Shown: positions 10,206-20,062, counted from the first letter of the stretch. The stretch is 64,000 bases of DNA from Spirochaetota bacterium (GCA_026398615.1 JAPLSN010000042.1:62001-126000); one strand, 5' to 3'. Notes: a model not told the origin generated them from the letters alone. Made by a program: numbers and translations.

Positions 10206-10435
10206 AGGATATTCTTATTTCGAAGGCGGCTCTCATTCTCAGGGTCCTGGCCGACTGGAGGGTCATCGTCAGCGCGGTCGCCTTCATCTTTGCCTGGATG
10301 GTCGTACGCGCCATTTCCGACCCGTATCGCAAGCCCGCTTCCCTTCGCCGGTTCCCGAGACGCGCGGGGACCAAGCCGGAGGATGCCGCTGCCGAACCCG
10401 CCGGGAACGAGGAAACCGGCAAGGACGAAGAATGA
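10202..10435 (+). CDS. small single-pass membrane protein of unknown function
   Basis: GTG start overlapping the PilZ gene stop (GTGA); one TM segment (VIVSAVAFIFAWMVVRAI) and acidic tail. Confidence 0.6.
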   Translation: MKDILISKAALILRVLADWRVIVSAVAFIFAWMVVRAISDPYRKPASLRRFPRRAGTKPEDAAAEPAGNEETGKDEE

Positions 10436-10447
10436 AAGCCGTCCACG

Positions 10448-12019
10448 TCAGCCGGTTCCGTGGCTCGACCTATGACCTTTTCCTCGTTTCCCCGACAAGG
10501 AGATGAGATCCTTCCAGATCGGTCCCCGGTGTTTCCGGAGCTTGTCGTCCCGTATCAACCCTTCGATCGCGCTCGAAGCGTCCCCTTCATCCCAACCCCG
10601 CAGGGCTCCATACAGCGCGCAGGGCTCACCGGCGGTGCCGCACAACCTCTCGCACGCTTCCGCCGCGTCGTAGCGTCTCGGATTCGTGCGGACGAAAGAC
10701 AGAAACTCTTCTTCGCCGTCAGCCGTACCATTTGCCGTTCCCTCGCAGACATCGCAGCCGAAGCAAGCGGTGAACGGACTGCCGAGGTAGGACAGGAGGG
10801 ATTCCCGTCGGCAGCAGCCATCGTCATCCGCGTAGGAAAGGACGGCTTTCTTCCTTCCCGATGGGACGCATTCGTTCCCGTCACGTTCCGCCTCGCCCAG
10901 GCAGCGAAGCAGGATTGCACTCGAATCCTTTCCGTCCCGCCCGGCGCGTCCGGATTCCTGGAGGTAAGCTTCGATCGATGGAGGCGGGTCGGCATGGATG
11001 ACCGTCCTCACGTCGGGTTTGTCCATTCCCAACCCGTACGCACACGTCGCTACCAGAATGCCGTCGCGGGATGTGAAAAACCAGTTTTCGATTGTCTTTT
11101 TTTCAGCCTTGTCGAGCCCCGCATGGTAAAACCTGACCGAGTCGGAGACTTCCCGGGCGGCAAGGGTTTCGGCGACGATCTGGGCGCCGTCCCGGCTTCC
11201 GCAGAACAGGATCATGGGCTTGGGAAGTTCCCTGGCCAGGCGTTCGATCGTCCTGCGCCTGGAATACGTCCTGGCCACCGAGTAATGGATGTTGGGCCGA
11301 TCCGCGTCCCCCGTGATGAGCGCATACCGTTCTCCGCCGAAAAGCAACTCCGCCATCCTCGCGAGCACTTCGGGCGAAGCCGTGGCGGTGAACGCGGTCA
11401 CCGCCATCGGCGCATGGTCCCGGATGAATTCGCCGATCCGCAGATAGGCTGGGCGGAATGATTCTCCCCATTCCGGAACGCAATGCGCCTCGTCGATGAC
11501 GAGATGGAAAATACCCGATTTCTCGAACAATGCGCGGATGCCTGTCGATCCCAGCGATTCGGGATTCGTCAATATCAGTTTTACGCTTTCGTTTTCGATT
11601 CGCTCCAACTCGAGAGAAACGTCCTTCCGCTCCATGCCGCCCTGGAACGAGGCACACGCAACACCGTTGGTCTCGAGGCGCCGTCGTTGGTCCGCCATCA
11701 GGCCCAGGAGCGGAAATACGACGAGCGTCGGCGAGGGCAGCAGCAACGCGGGCAGCTGGAAACAAAGGCTCTTGCCCGATCCCGTCGGGAGTACGACGAT
11801 CTGGCGGAGGGGACAGGATTCCGGTGCCTCCGGCGCGGGTCCATCCTCTGGGTTTCCTTCGCGATCCGGAGTTCCTTCCCCGGAATGACCGTCCGCCGCT
11901 CGGAACGCGGTCGCCGTATCGATCACGTTGGCTATCACGAGGCGCTGGTACGGAAACAGGTACTCGAGGCCGAATCGTTCCCGTGCGAGGGTTCCGACCG
12001 GGTCTTCGTCGTCATCCAT
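10448..12019 (-). CDS. recQ: RecQ-family ATP-dependent DNA helicase
   Basis: LPTGSGKSLCFQLPALLL, DEAHCVPEWG, ATASPEVLARM, YHAGLDKAEK, VATCAYGLGMDKPDVR, QESGRAGRDG, Cys zinc motif; ends shortly after the zinc region. Confidence 0.9.
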   Translation of the reverse strand: MDDDEDPVGTLARERFGLEYLFPYQRLVIANVIDTATAFRAADGHSGEGTPDREGNPEDGPAPEAPESCPLRQIVVLPTGSGKSLCFQLPALLLPSPTLVVFPLLGLMADQRRRLETNGVACASFQGGMERKDVSLELERIENESVKLILTNPESLGSTGIRALFEKSGIFHLVIDEAHCVPEWGESFRPAYLRIGEFIRDHAPMAVTAFTATASPEVLARMAELLFGGERYALITGDADRPNIHYSVARTYSRRRTIERLARELPKPMILFCGSRDGAQIVAETLAAREVSDSVRFYHAGLDKAEKKTIENWFFTSRDGILVATCAYGLGMDKPDVRTVIHADPPPSIEAYLQESGRAGRDGKDSSAILLRCLGEAERDGNECVPSGRKKAVLSYADDDGCCRRESLLSYLGSPFTACFGCDVCEGTANGTADGEEEFLSFVRTNPRRYDAAEACERLCGTAGEPCALYGALRGWDEGDASSAIEGLIRDDKLRKHRGPIWKDLISLSGKRGKGHRSSHGTG

Positions 12020-12208
12020 GCCCAGGTACCGCTAGCGGATCGATGCGCCGCCCGTCTCCGGTCAGGGTCTTTGCGATGGATGACAGCATCTCGGGGGATT
12101 CTATCGATGCCGTCCACGCCGACGGGATCCCGATGATGTCATGTGAGGGTCAAGGAAACAGCGAAGCCCGGGTCGATACGGATCTCCAAACCGGAACCGA
12201 TGGTCCGC

Positions 12209-12919
12209 TCAAGCTTCCGGACCGGAAGCTTTCCGGGTCTGCCTTGGGGGCTTCAGCCATGCCCTGTCGGTTTCACCTGTTCGACCGAGGGAGGGGCAAC
12301 GCGGTCCGACCGGGCAACCGGGGCAATCCGGCTTTCTCGCGGTGCAGACCCGCTTCCCGAGACGATTCAATGCGTGTGATGCGGCGGTCCAGCGATCCGG
12401 AGGCAGTGCCGCCGCCAGGATTCTTTCGATGTCGCCCGGGTCCCTGTCGACAGAAAAGCCGAGGCGTGCGCACACCCTGGAAACATGCGTATCGACGATG
12501 ATGCCCGGCTTCCCGAAGCACGCGCTGACTACGAGGTTGGCCGTCTTCCGTCCGACGCCGGGAAGGGTCACAAGCTGGTCGATGGTATCGGGAACCCGGG
12601 ACCCGAATCGATCGACGAGCATCCGGGCGCTCCCCGAGATGGAACGGGCCTTGATCCTGAAAAATCCGGTGGACCGGATGGTGGTCTCGATTTCGGCGAT
12701 CGGCGCAGCGGCGAGGGCGGCCGGGGTGGGCCATTTTTCGAACAAGGCAGGCGTCACGAGGTTTACCTGATCGTCCGTGCATTGCGCGGACAGGATGACC
12801 GCCACGAGCAGCTCGTAGCAGGATGAGAAGGCGAGGAGCGGTTTTGCATCGGTGAATATTCCTTCGAGGATCTCCGAAATCCCCGAAATCCGTTCATCGG
12901 CGGCCGGTTTTACCATCAT
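12209..12919 (-). CDS. nth: endonuclease III
   Basis: LPGVGRKTANLV HhH, VDTHVSRV, C-x6-C-x2-C-x5-C Fe-S loop (CTARKPDCPGCPVGPRC); start trimmed. Confidence 0.93.
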   Translation of the reverse strand: MMVKPAADERISGISEILEGIFTDAKPLLAFSSCYELLVAVILSAQCTDDQVNLVTPALFEKWPTPAALAAAPIAEIETTIRSTGFFRIKARSISGSARMLVDRFGSRVPDTIDQLVTLPGVGRKTANLVVSACFGKPGIIVDTHVSRVCARLGFSVDRDPGDIERILAAALPPDRWTAASHALNRLGKRVCTARKPDCPGCPVGPRCPSLGRTGETDRAWLKPPRQTRKASGPEA

Positions 12920-13039
12920 GCTCCGAGTATGGGCAGAATGCCCGTTCGCCGCAAGAACGCCGTGCGGTCCACGCCTTTTGACTTGAACTTCCTTGCCATG
13001 CCGCGGCATTCGCCATATACTTGTACCATTCGCCCATAA

Positions 13040-13078
13040 ACAGGTTGTTGAAAAGCTTCGGATTATTCAAAAACCTGT
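13040..13078. repeat. imperfect inverted repeat in a divergent intergenic region
   Basis: ACAGGTTGTTGAA / TTCAAAAACCTGT, 12 of 13 complementary, 13-nt loop. Confidence 0.6.
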
Positions 13079-13235
13079 CATGGCTGTTCTGGTTTTACCG
13101 CAGCAGTGGTCGCCTTGAAGTTTTTCACGCGTCGCGGCCTGGTTCGTGTTTGTGACCGACCGTCGTGGCATATCGATGTCTGGCTGTGCCGGGAAGACGC
13201 TTCCGGGGTTTCCATTTTCCGATCAGGAGGATTGC

Positions 13236-13673
13236 ATGAGACGATTCGCGTTTCTGTTCACCGTAGCCTTCGTGATCCTGGGCATAGTCCCGGTTTTAGC
13301 CCAGGATGCCCCCGCCAAGGACCCCTTTGCCATTACCTTCATACACGAATCGCCGTATTATCCCATGCGCGCGGAAGTCATTCGCGTCGACCAGACCTCC
13401 TACGGTTTCAGGGTCATATACCGCAAAGGCACCGCGTCCGCGGCCGAACTCTACATTCCCTTCGAATGGTTCGTTCCCGGCGGAAAAGCCGCCCTGATCA
13501 CGGGAGATCATCCTTCCTACCCCAATCTCGTCGTCTTCACAAAGGAAGGCAAATTCAGCCATCTGCGGCTGTACGTACGGACTTCCGTCCAGGATCCTAC
13601 CTGGGGATTCCTGCCTTCGAGCCCCGGCCTGGCTGAAAAATTCAAAGTCGAGGAAATCAAGCTCGAATACTGA
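13236..13673 (+). CDS. exported hypothetical protein
   Basis: Signal peptide MRRFAFLFTVAFVILGIVPVLAQDA; RBS-like aggagg upstream. Confidence 0.7.
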   Translation: MRRFAFLFTVAFVILGIVPVLAQDAPAKDPFAITFIHESPYYPMRAEVIRVDQTSYGFRVIYRKGTASAAELYIPFEWFVPGGKAALITGDHPSYPNLVVFTKEGKFSHLRLYVRTSVQDPTWGFLPSSPGLAEKFKVEEIKLEY

Positions 13674-13679
13674 GGACTC

Positions 13680-13742
13680 GGAGCGGTACCCGGGATTTCG
13701 GCGAGCTTCATGCTTCATCGTATTCCCGGTACCGTTCCTTTT
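13680..13742 (+). terminator. intrinsic terminator
   Basis: GGAGCGGTACCCGGGA...TCCCGGTACCGTTCC stem (small bulge) followed by TTTT, just after the 13673 stop. Confidence 0.65.
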
Positions 13743-13947
13743 ACCACGCATTTTCCCAGGTGCCCAACCCAAGTCCTGATCGAACACGCGGGTTTTCGGC
13801 ACCGGTTCGCGGCGCAGGTCGACAGGTGGTCGCAAAAGCAGATTCCGGCTTTCGCTTTGCGGCGTCACCCAGCCAACCATGATACCCTGATTTTCGCACT
13901 GCCATCGGACCGGACAATCCGGTTCTGCGCATCGACGGAGTTATGCC

Positions 13948-14940
13948 ATGTCATCTCGCGTCTCACAGGAATTACTCGATTTTCTCGGTGCGTACGACAC
14001 GTACCTGATCGTCGGCCACAAGGAGCCTGACGGCGATTGCGTCGGTTCCCAGCTCGTTATCCAGTCGTTCCTGAAGCGATCCGGGAAGGATGCCATCGCG
14101 ATTTCATCAGGACCCTTCACCAGGACCGAGGTCATGCCGTTCGAGCACAGGTTTTTCGAAACGGCGCCCCGGAAAATCAGGAATGGCGCCCTCATTGTCC
14201 TGGATTGTTCAAGCCTTTCACGGATTGGCCGTGTCGCCGAGACCATTCCGAGCCTGCCGACTGCTTTCATCGATCACCATGCTTCGGGAGAAACCGCGGG
14301 GGATGTCGTATTCTGCGATCCGTCGGCGCCTTCGGTGACATCCATGGTACTCGAGATCCTGCAGGCGTCCGGAGATGTACCGACGAGGGAGGAAGCAGAG
14401 CTCCTGCTGTTCGGGCTCTGCACCGATACCGGTTTTTTCCGTCACCTGGGCGAGTCCCGCGGGGATGTTTTCCGTGCCGCCGCTGCCCTTGCCGATGCGG
14501 GAGCCTCGCCCAAACACGTGTTTTCCCTCGTCTATGGCGGTAAATCCCTGTTCACGCGCAAGCTGATGGGCGAATTGCTGTTCCGCGTCGAACCGTATTT
14601 CGGCGGGCAACTGCTCGTCACCTGCATGACGGAAGAAGACCAGCGCCGTTATGGGATAGCGAGCAGGGATTCCGACATGCTCTACCAGCTCCTCATGACC
14701 GTGGCCGGAGTCGAAGTCGTTCTGATCATCAGACAAGAAACCCCTGATAACTGCACCGTTGGGCTTCGTTCGCGCGATCATGTAGATGTCGCCGCCATTG
14801 CCGCCCTGTTCGGTGGAGGCGGGCACAAGCTGGCGGCAGGATTGTCCATGGAAGGTCGTATCGACGATGTACGGGATCGTTTTATCGAAGTGTTTGAACC
14901 AATATTTGTAACTGAAAGTAACTTGGATTCCATGATGTAA
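13948..14940 (+). CDS. DHH/DHHA1 phosphoesterase, NrnA-like (oligoribonuclease/pAp phosphatase)
   Basis: GHKEPDGDCVGSQL, IDHHAS, C-terminal GGGGHKLAAG. Confidence 0.88.
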   Translation: MSSRVSQELLDFLGAYDTYLIVGHKEPDGDCVGSQLVIQSFLKRSGKDAIAISSGPFTRTEVMPFEHRFFETAPRKIRNGALIVLDCSSLSRIGRVAETIPSLPTAFIDHHASGETAGDVVFCDPSAPSVTSMVLEILQASGDVPTREEAELLLFGLCTDTGFFRHLGESRGDVFRAAAALADAGASPKHVFSLVYGGKSLFTRKLMGELLFRVEPYFGGQLLVTCMTEEDQRRYGIASRDSDMLYQLLMTVAGVEVVLIIRQETPDNCTVGLRSRDHVDVAAIAALFGGGGHKLAAGLSMEGRIDDVRDRFIEVFEPIFVTESNLDSMM

Positions 14941-15118
14941 TCAGCATTTGGAAAAAAGAATAAGATAAGGAAAATTCCATCCCGTAGGGCATCGACTGCA
15001 ATTCATTATGAAACAAACCTTTAGGACAAGATACACTAAGTGAACCGCGCGAATTTCACCTGCTACTCCTTATCAGGTGCCCATGTCGCCAGTTTTGGCA
15101 CAATTCCTGTAAACAGAA

Positions 15119-16141
15119 ATGCAGCTTGCCTCAAGGAGTTGCTTCATGAAGGGAAAGTGCCTGAACGATTTGCTCGTTTCGTACCGGAGCACGGGAAAAG
15201 GCCGTGAAATGCTCACGACCTCGATCATCGCCGAACTCTATCGCCATCCCATACGCTATGGCCTCTTGAGCGAGGATGAAATCGGGGAAATCTTCGCACG
15301 ATACCCGACGCGTCTTGATTCCATCATCGACCGCTACGAAGAGCGCGGCGCCACGTTCGAAGCCTACCTCGCGTCATGCTTTCGGTTCCTGGGTTTGACC
15401 CTCCGCCGCATCCGCAGCAGGGAGTACGATCGTGACGCAATTATCGTCGAAGAAGCCAGGATGCAGGTTCCCTCGTCCATGCCACCCGAGGAAGATCCCT
15501 TCGGCGCGTCATCGGGGTGCACGGAGCTGGCGCCTGCGTTCCGCTCGGCCTTGGGCCTCAATGAGGAAACGGTCCGTTCCCATCTCGCTATCCTGTGCCT
15601 CAAGCATGCATGGTTGCTCGACGAATCCGATATCTGCTCGGCTGCATTGACCTCGGGAATGGATCCCGAAGTCCTGATGACCAAGGCCCTCGAAGCCCGC
15701 GAATTGACGAAGGATTTCCAGGTGCGATACGAAAAGCGGAAAGCGGCCAGGGAGAGTTCCTGGATCCGCCTGCGCGTCCTCGAACGGCGGATCCGGCGTG
15801 AACAGGACGACGCGAAACGGATGCTGCTGGGGGAACGCATGGAGCGCGAACGTCGGGTCTTTCGCGGACGGACGGAAGCGCTGCGTCGCTCGAGAATTCT
15901 GGTCCCGAATCGAACTGTCGCCGAAACGCTCGGTATGGCGAAGGGAACGGTGGATTCAGCGGTGGTCACCATCCGCAAGCGAATAGAACTCAATTCCGTC
16001 GTCGATATTCCTTCACGGATTCAACCGAGGACCTCCAGCCTGCTCGGAAGGCGGACGCGCCGGCAGGATTCCGGCGCGCATCGAGACGATCGGGGTTGGG
16101 GGACGACGCCTTCACAGGGGAGCATCCACCGTGTAAAGTGA
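15119..16141 (+). CDS. conserved hypothetical with sigma-70-like region 2 and C-terminal HTH (putative divergent sigma factor)
   Basis: LSEDEIGEIFARYPTRLDSIIDRYEERGATFEAYLASCFRF resembles sigma region 2 helices; NRTVAETLGMAKGTVDSAVVTIRKRI resembles region 4/LuxR-type HTH; the start may be MKGKCLNDL (15146). Confidence 0.5.
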   Translation: MQLASRSCFMKGKCLNDLLVSYRSTGKGREMLTTSIIAELYRHPIRYGLLSEDEIGEIFARYPTRLDSIIDRYEERGATFEAYLASCFRFLGLTLRRIRSREYDRDAIIVEEARMQVPSSMPPEEDPFGASSGCTELAPAFRSALGLNEETVRSHLAILCLKHAWLLDESDICSAALTSGMDPEVLMTKALEARELTKDFQVRYEKRKAARESSWIRLRVLERRIRREQDDAKRMLLGERMERERRVFRGRTEALRRSRILVPNRTVAETLGMAKGTVDSAVVTIRKRIELNSVVDIPSRIQPRTSSLLGRRTRRQDSGAHRDDRGWGTTPSQGSIHRVK

Positions 16142-16145
16142 CGGT

Positions 16146-16730
16146 ATGGAATTGGTCGTCGCGACGAATAACCGGCACAAGCTGGAAGAATTGTCACCGC
16201 TGTTCGATCTTCACGTCCTGCGGGCGGCGGGCGACGCGGGTATCGACTTCGGACACGAAGAGCTTGAAACGACCTTTTCAGGGAATTCCCTCGCCAAGGC
16301 CAGGGCTCTCTGGCGCGAGATCCGGAAACCCGTTCTGGCCGATGATTCCGGCCTTTGCGTGGACGCCCTCGGAGGAGCTCCCGGGGTCATGTCGGCCCGC
16401 TATGGCTCGGTCGGCGGCATCGACCTGTCGTCGCCGGAGCGCAACGCCCTCCTCCTCGGTGCGATGCGGGGGATTCGCGAGCGTGGATGCCGTTTCGTTT
16501 GCTGCATGACGCTCATGATTGACGAGGACAGGTTTTTCGTCGTGCAGGAAACCTGCGAAGGGGTATTGCTGGAAGAGGGGAGGGGCGGGGGAGGATTTGG
16601 CTACGATCCGATCGTCTTCCTGCCCGCCATCGGGATGTCGGTGGCCGAATTGCCGAGGGATCTGAAAAACAAGCTCAGCCATCGCGGCCGCGCGGCCGCC
16701 CGTATCCTGGCGGTCATGCGTACGCTGTAA
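16146..16730 (+). CDS. rdgB: non-canonical purine NTP pyrophosphatase (RdgB/HAM1)
   Basis: VVATNNRHKLEEL, ADDSGLCVDALGGAPGVMSARYG, GFGYDPIVF, SHRGRAA. Confidence 0.94.
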   Translation: MELVVATNNRHKLEELSPLFDLHVLRAAGDAGIDFGHEELETTFSGNSLAKARALWREIRKPVLADDSGLCVDALGGAPGVMSARYGSVGGIDLSSPERNALLLGAMRGIRERGCRFVCCMTLMIDEDRFFVVQETCEGVLLEEGRGGGGFGYDPIVFLPAIGMSVAELPRDLKNKLSHRGRAAARILAVMRTL

Positions 16731-16789
16731 TCCGCACGACACGGAGCCGTCGGCTTCAGACCGTTCGGAACCCCGAGCGGACGCATCAA

Positions 16790-16831
16790 AAAGCGTCCCG
16801 TACCCGATAAAAACCGGATACGGGACGCTTT
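16790..16831 (-). terminator. intrinsic terminator of rpmE (possibly bidirectional with rdgB)
   Basis: Perfect 13-bp stem AAAGCGTCCCGTA/TACGGGACGCTTT; T-tract follows on the minus strand. Confidence 0.85.
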
Positions 16832-16870
16832 CCTCGTGTTGACGAATTTCCGTCGACGCGAATACGGATC

Positions 16871-17074
16871 CTATTCCTTGATGCCGTATCGTTTCCGGAA
16901 GCGGTCGATGCGTCCGGCGGTGTCTATGAGTTTCTGCTTGCCGGTAAAGAACGGGTGACAGGCCGAACAGATTTCAACCTGGATATTCTTTACCGTCGAA
17001 CGGGTCTCGATGACATTCCCGCAGGCGCATTTGATGGTGGTCATTTCGTACTTCGGATGTATGTCCTTTTTCAC
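16871..17074 (-). CDS. rpmE: 50S ribosomal protein L31 (zinc-binding type)
   Basis: [20 protein letters not shown]...[31 protein letters not shown]. Confidence 0.97.
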   Translation of the reverse strand: MKKDIHPKYEMTTIKCACGNVIETRSTVKNIQVEICSACHPFFTGKQKLIDTAGRIDRFRKRYGIKE

Positions 17075-17095
17075 GTGTAACCTCCCTGCGCGATA

Positions 17096-17131
17096 GCCGC
17101 GTACGCGGCGTCGGAATGCCGGAAAACCGGC
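17096..17131 (-). promoter_or_regulatory. two compact hairpins in the rho-rpmE intergenic leader
   Basis: GCCGCGTACGCGGC palindrome (17096-17109) and GCCGG-AAAA-CCGGC hairpin (17118-17131), 22 nt upstream of the rpmE start. Confidence 0.45.
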
Positions 17132-17154
17132 CTTCTACGACGGTACTCCCCGAT

Positions 17155-18831
17155 CTAGGAATCGCCGTTGAGGGGCGTATTCATGGATCTCAAGAATGCC
17201 TCATTATTCTTGGTTTTCATCATCTTGTCAATCAGGAGCTCGATGATCTCGATATCGTCCAGGGGATTGATGACCCTGCGCAGCACCCAGATCTTCTGGA
17301 GTTCCTCTTCGGTGAGGAGGAGCTCTTCCTTGCGCGTCCCGGACTTCTTGATGTTGATGGCGGGAAAGAGCCGCCGGTCGGAAAGGCGCCGGTCGAGGTT
17401 GATCTCCATGTTGCCGGTACCCTTGAATTCCTCGAAGATCACTTCGTCCATGCGACTGCCCGTGTCGACGAGCGCCGTGGCGATGATCGTCAGCGAACCG
17501 CCTTCTTCGAGGTTGCGGGCCGCACCGAAGAAGCGCTTCGGCTTGTGGAGGGCGTTGGAATCCACGCCGCCTGAAAGAATCTTGCCGCTCGTGGGTACGG
17601 TCTGGTTGTAGGCGCGCGCGAGCCTCGTGATGGAATCGAGCAGTATGACGACGTCCTTCCCGTGCTCCACGAGGCGCTTGGCTTTTTCCATCACCATCTC
17701 GGCGACCTGCACGTGCCTTGTAGCCTGTTCGTCGAAAGTGGAACTGATGACCTCGGCCTTGACCGTACGCTCCATGTCGGTGACTTCTTCGGGGCGCTCG
17801 TCGATGAGGAGGACGATGAGGTAGACTTCAGGCTGGTTTCGCGTGATCGCGTTGGCGATCCGTTGCATGAGTATCGTCTTGCCGGTTCGCGGCGGGGACA
17901 CGATGAGGGCGCGCTGGCCCTTGCCGATCGGGCAGAACAGGTTGATTATCCGGGTGCTGGCCTCCTCGGTGACGGTTTCGAGGTTGAGTCGCTTGTTGGG
18001 GTAGAGCGGCGTGAGGTTTTCGAACGGGATGCGGTTCTGCGCCACAGCCGGTTCGTCGAAATTGACCTGCTCGACGCGAAGCATCGCGAAGAAACGTTCG
18101 CCCTCCTTCGGGCTCCGGATCTGCCCGTACACCGTATCGCCGGTCTTCAGGTTGAAAAGCCGTATCTGGCTCGGACTGATGTAGATGTCGTCGGTGCCGG
18201 GCAGGTAGCTGTTCTGGGGGGATCGGAGGAATCCGTAGCCATCGGGAAGGATCTCGAGCGAACCGTAGGCGTAAATGATTCCGCCGCGCTCGGTATGGGA
18301 CTTCAGGATCGAAAAGATGAGTTCCTGTTTTTTGAATGTCACCATTTCTTCATGGTTCAACCCGTACTTGGCACCGATGTCGCGAAGGTCCTTGAGGGGC
18401 ATGCTCGTCAGGTCGTTGATGGAGAGGCGCGATCTGGATTCAGCCGGCTCGGGACGGACTTGCTGCTCCCCGGCGGGTTTGTCGAAATTTTCCTGCTTCC
18501 GGACGAAGCCGGGAGAGACGAATGTGGAGAGCTTGGGTTCGACCGGTTCTTCGGGTCGTCGTTGTTCGGGTTCGGGCGTGCTCGAACGCCGTTTCATCCG
18601 TATCCTCGCCGGTTCCCGTTCCGTTGCATCATGTTCGGCTGCGTTCTCGGCGTCAGTTTCCGGTTGTTCGCTGGTTTCACCTTCACTCGGGGATTCGCCA
18701 GTCTCGGCCTCAAGCTGGATGTCCGTGGGTTGTATGTCGGAACCATCCATGAGCAGCTCGGTCTGGCCGGCGTCATCCTGGCAGGTGTCACCTGGTCCTT
18801 CGGAAGTCTTTCGTCTGCGAACAATCGCCAT
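17155..18831 (-). CDS. rho: transcription termination factor Rho with long N-terminal acidic extension
   Basis: [84 protein letters not shown]; start trimmed. Confidence 0.95.
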   Translation of the reverse strand: MAIVRRRKTSEGPGDTCQDDAGQTELLMDGSDIQPTDIQLEAETGESPSEGETSEQPETDAENAAEHDATEREPARIRMKRRSSTPEPEQRRPEEPVEPKLSTFVSPGFVRKQENFDKPAGEQQVRPEPAESRSRLSINDLTSMPLKDLRDIGAKYGLNHEEMVTFKKQELIFSILKSHTERGGIIYAYGSLEILPDGYGFLRSPQNSYLPGTDDIYISPSQIRLFNLKTGDTVYGQIRSPKEGERFFAMLRVEQVNFDEPAVAQNRIPFENLTPLYPNKRLNLETVTEEASTRIINLFCPIGKGQRALIVSPPRTGKTILMQRIANAITRNQPEVYLIVLLIDERPEEVTDMERTVKAEVISSTFDEQATRHVQVAEMVMEKAKRLVEHGKDVVILLDSITRLARAYNQTVPTSGKILSGGVDSNALHKPKRFFGAARNLEEGGSLTIIATALVDTGSRMDEVIFEEFKGTGNMEINLDRRLSDRRLFPAINIKKSGTRKEELLLTEEELQKIWVLRRVINPLDDIEIIELLIDKMMKTKNNEAFLRSMNTPLNGDS

Positions 18832-19015
18832 GGAATTCTCCGTTTCGTCGTCGATTAGCATTCGTCTTGTTGGCGGATGGTGGTGTGACCGCGTCGGGTC
18901 GTTCTGGATTCCTCAGGTAATAGCGCTGATGGGGAATTGGAGCGAATGACGCAGAATGCCGCGCCCGCTCGGGCGCACTGAATTTTAGCCACTATAAATG
19001 CGTTCCTTGTACATG

Positions 19016-19528
19016 TCAAGCCGGATTTTCCCCGAGGAGTACGGTCATGTGTTCCAGCGCAAGACGAACTGCCGTCTCGCGGATGCGGTTCCTGTTTCCG
19101 GGGAAGAGTGAGGCGAACGTCGAAACCCGGTTCGCCGCAAACCCGAACCACACGGTGCCGACGGGTTTCTCCACGGTGCCGCCATCCGGTCCGGCGATAC
19201 CCGTGACCGAGATCCCCAGGTCGGTTCCCAGAAGACGGCGAACTCCTTCCGCCATGGCAGCGGCCGTTTCGGCCGATACAGCGCCTGAAGTTTCGATCGT
19301 CGATCTGGGAACGTGCAGGATCTTCATCTTGACTTCGTTGTCGTACGCGACGATACCGCCCTTGAAAACCCGGGAAGCACCGGGTACGGCCGTGATGGCC
19401 GCGGAAACCATGCCGCCCGTGCACGACTCGGCACAGGCAAGCGTGAAACCGAGCCGCGCGAGTAGTTCGACCAGCTCTCCGGCCGCCGTGTCGAAAACGG
19501 CGGAATCCGGCTCGTGGGCGCGTATCAA
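19016..19528 (-). CDS. pncC: nicotinamide-nucleotide amidohydrolase (CinA C-terminal domain)
   Basis: [55 protein letters not shown]. Confidence 0.93.
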   Translation of the reverse strand: MIRAHEPDSAVFDTAAGELVELLARLGFTLACAESCTGGMVSAAITAVPGASRVFKGGIVAYDNEVKMKILHVPRSTIETSGAVSAETAAAMAEGVRRLLGTDLGISVTGIAGPDGGTVEKPVGTVWFGFAANRVSTFASLFPGNRNRIRETAVRLALEHMTVLLGENPA

Positions 19529-19911
19529 GGATGCTCGGAGATGAAGGGATTGAAGGCGTCAGGTGATCGGATCATGTCGCATCGTCCTTCGAAGACCACG
19601 CCATCGGCGATCCGGAGCTTGGTCGTCCGGACATTTCCGTAAACGCGCGCGGTCGGCAGCATTTCGATCTTGTCGACGGCTTCGAGATCGCCCTTCACCT
19701 GTCCGCTGACGATGATGCTCGATGCCCGGACGATCCTGGCCGTCACCTTTGCGGGTTCGTCGATGTACAGGACTCCCTTGGCTTCTATCTCGCCTTCGAA
19801 AGTGCCGCGAATCTTCAGGGATTCGCTGAACTTGAGCTTTCCGTTGAAGCTCGTTTCCGGACCCAGGGTCGTCACGATGACGACAGGTTTGTTGCTGGCA
19901 TGCTTGGGCAT
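19525..19911 (-). CDS. bactofilin family protein
   Basis: [75 protein letters not shown]. Confidence 0.9.
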   Translation of the reverse strand: MPKHASNKPVVIVTTLGPETSFNGKLKFSESLKIRGTFEGEIEAKGVLYIDEPAKVTARIVRASSIIVSGQVKGDLEAVDKIEMLPTARVYGNVRTTKLRIADGVVFEGRCDMIRSPDAFNPFISEHP

Positions 19912-20062
19912 TCATCCCATCCGTTTCCCGGCCTTGACGGCCATGAGCTATTCGCGTTCCCGTGGAACGTTGGATTTCGCAGAACCTGCTCCGTAATCGA
20001 CAAAAAGGGAGAGAATGGGCTTTCCGGTGTGTCATGCACGGACCGAGTGGTGAAGTACTCGC

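Noticed and set aside
10448-12019. RecQ lacking HRDC as a novel helicase
   Set aside because: Short RecQ forms without HRDC are common, and the zinc region is intact; ordinary variation.
17662-18858. 398-aa plus-strand ORF antisense to rho
   Set aside because: Mirror of rho codon bias; no recognisable domain or RBS.
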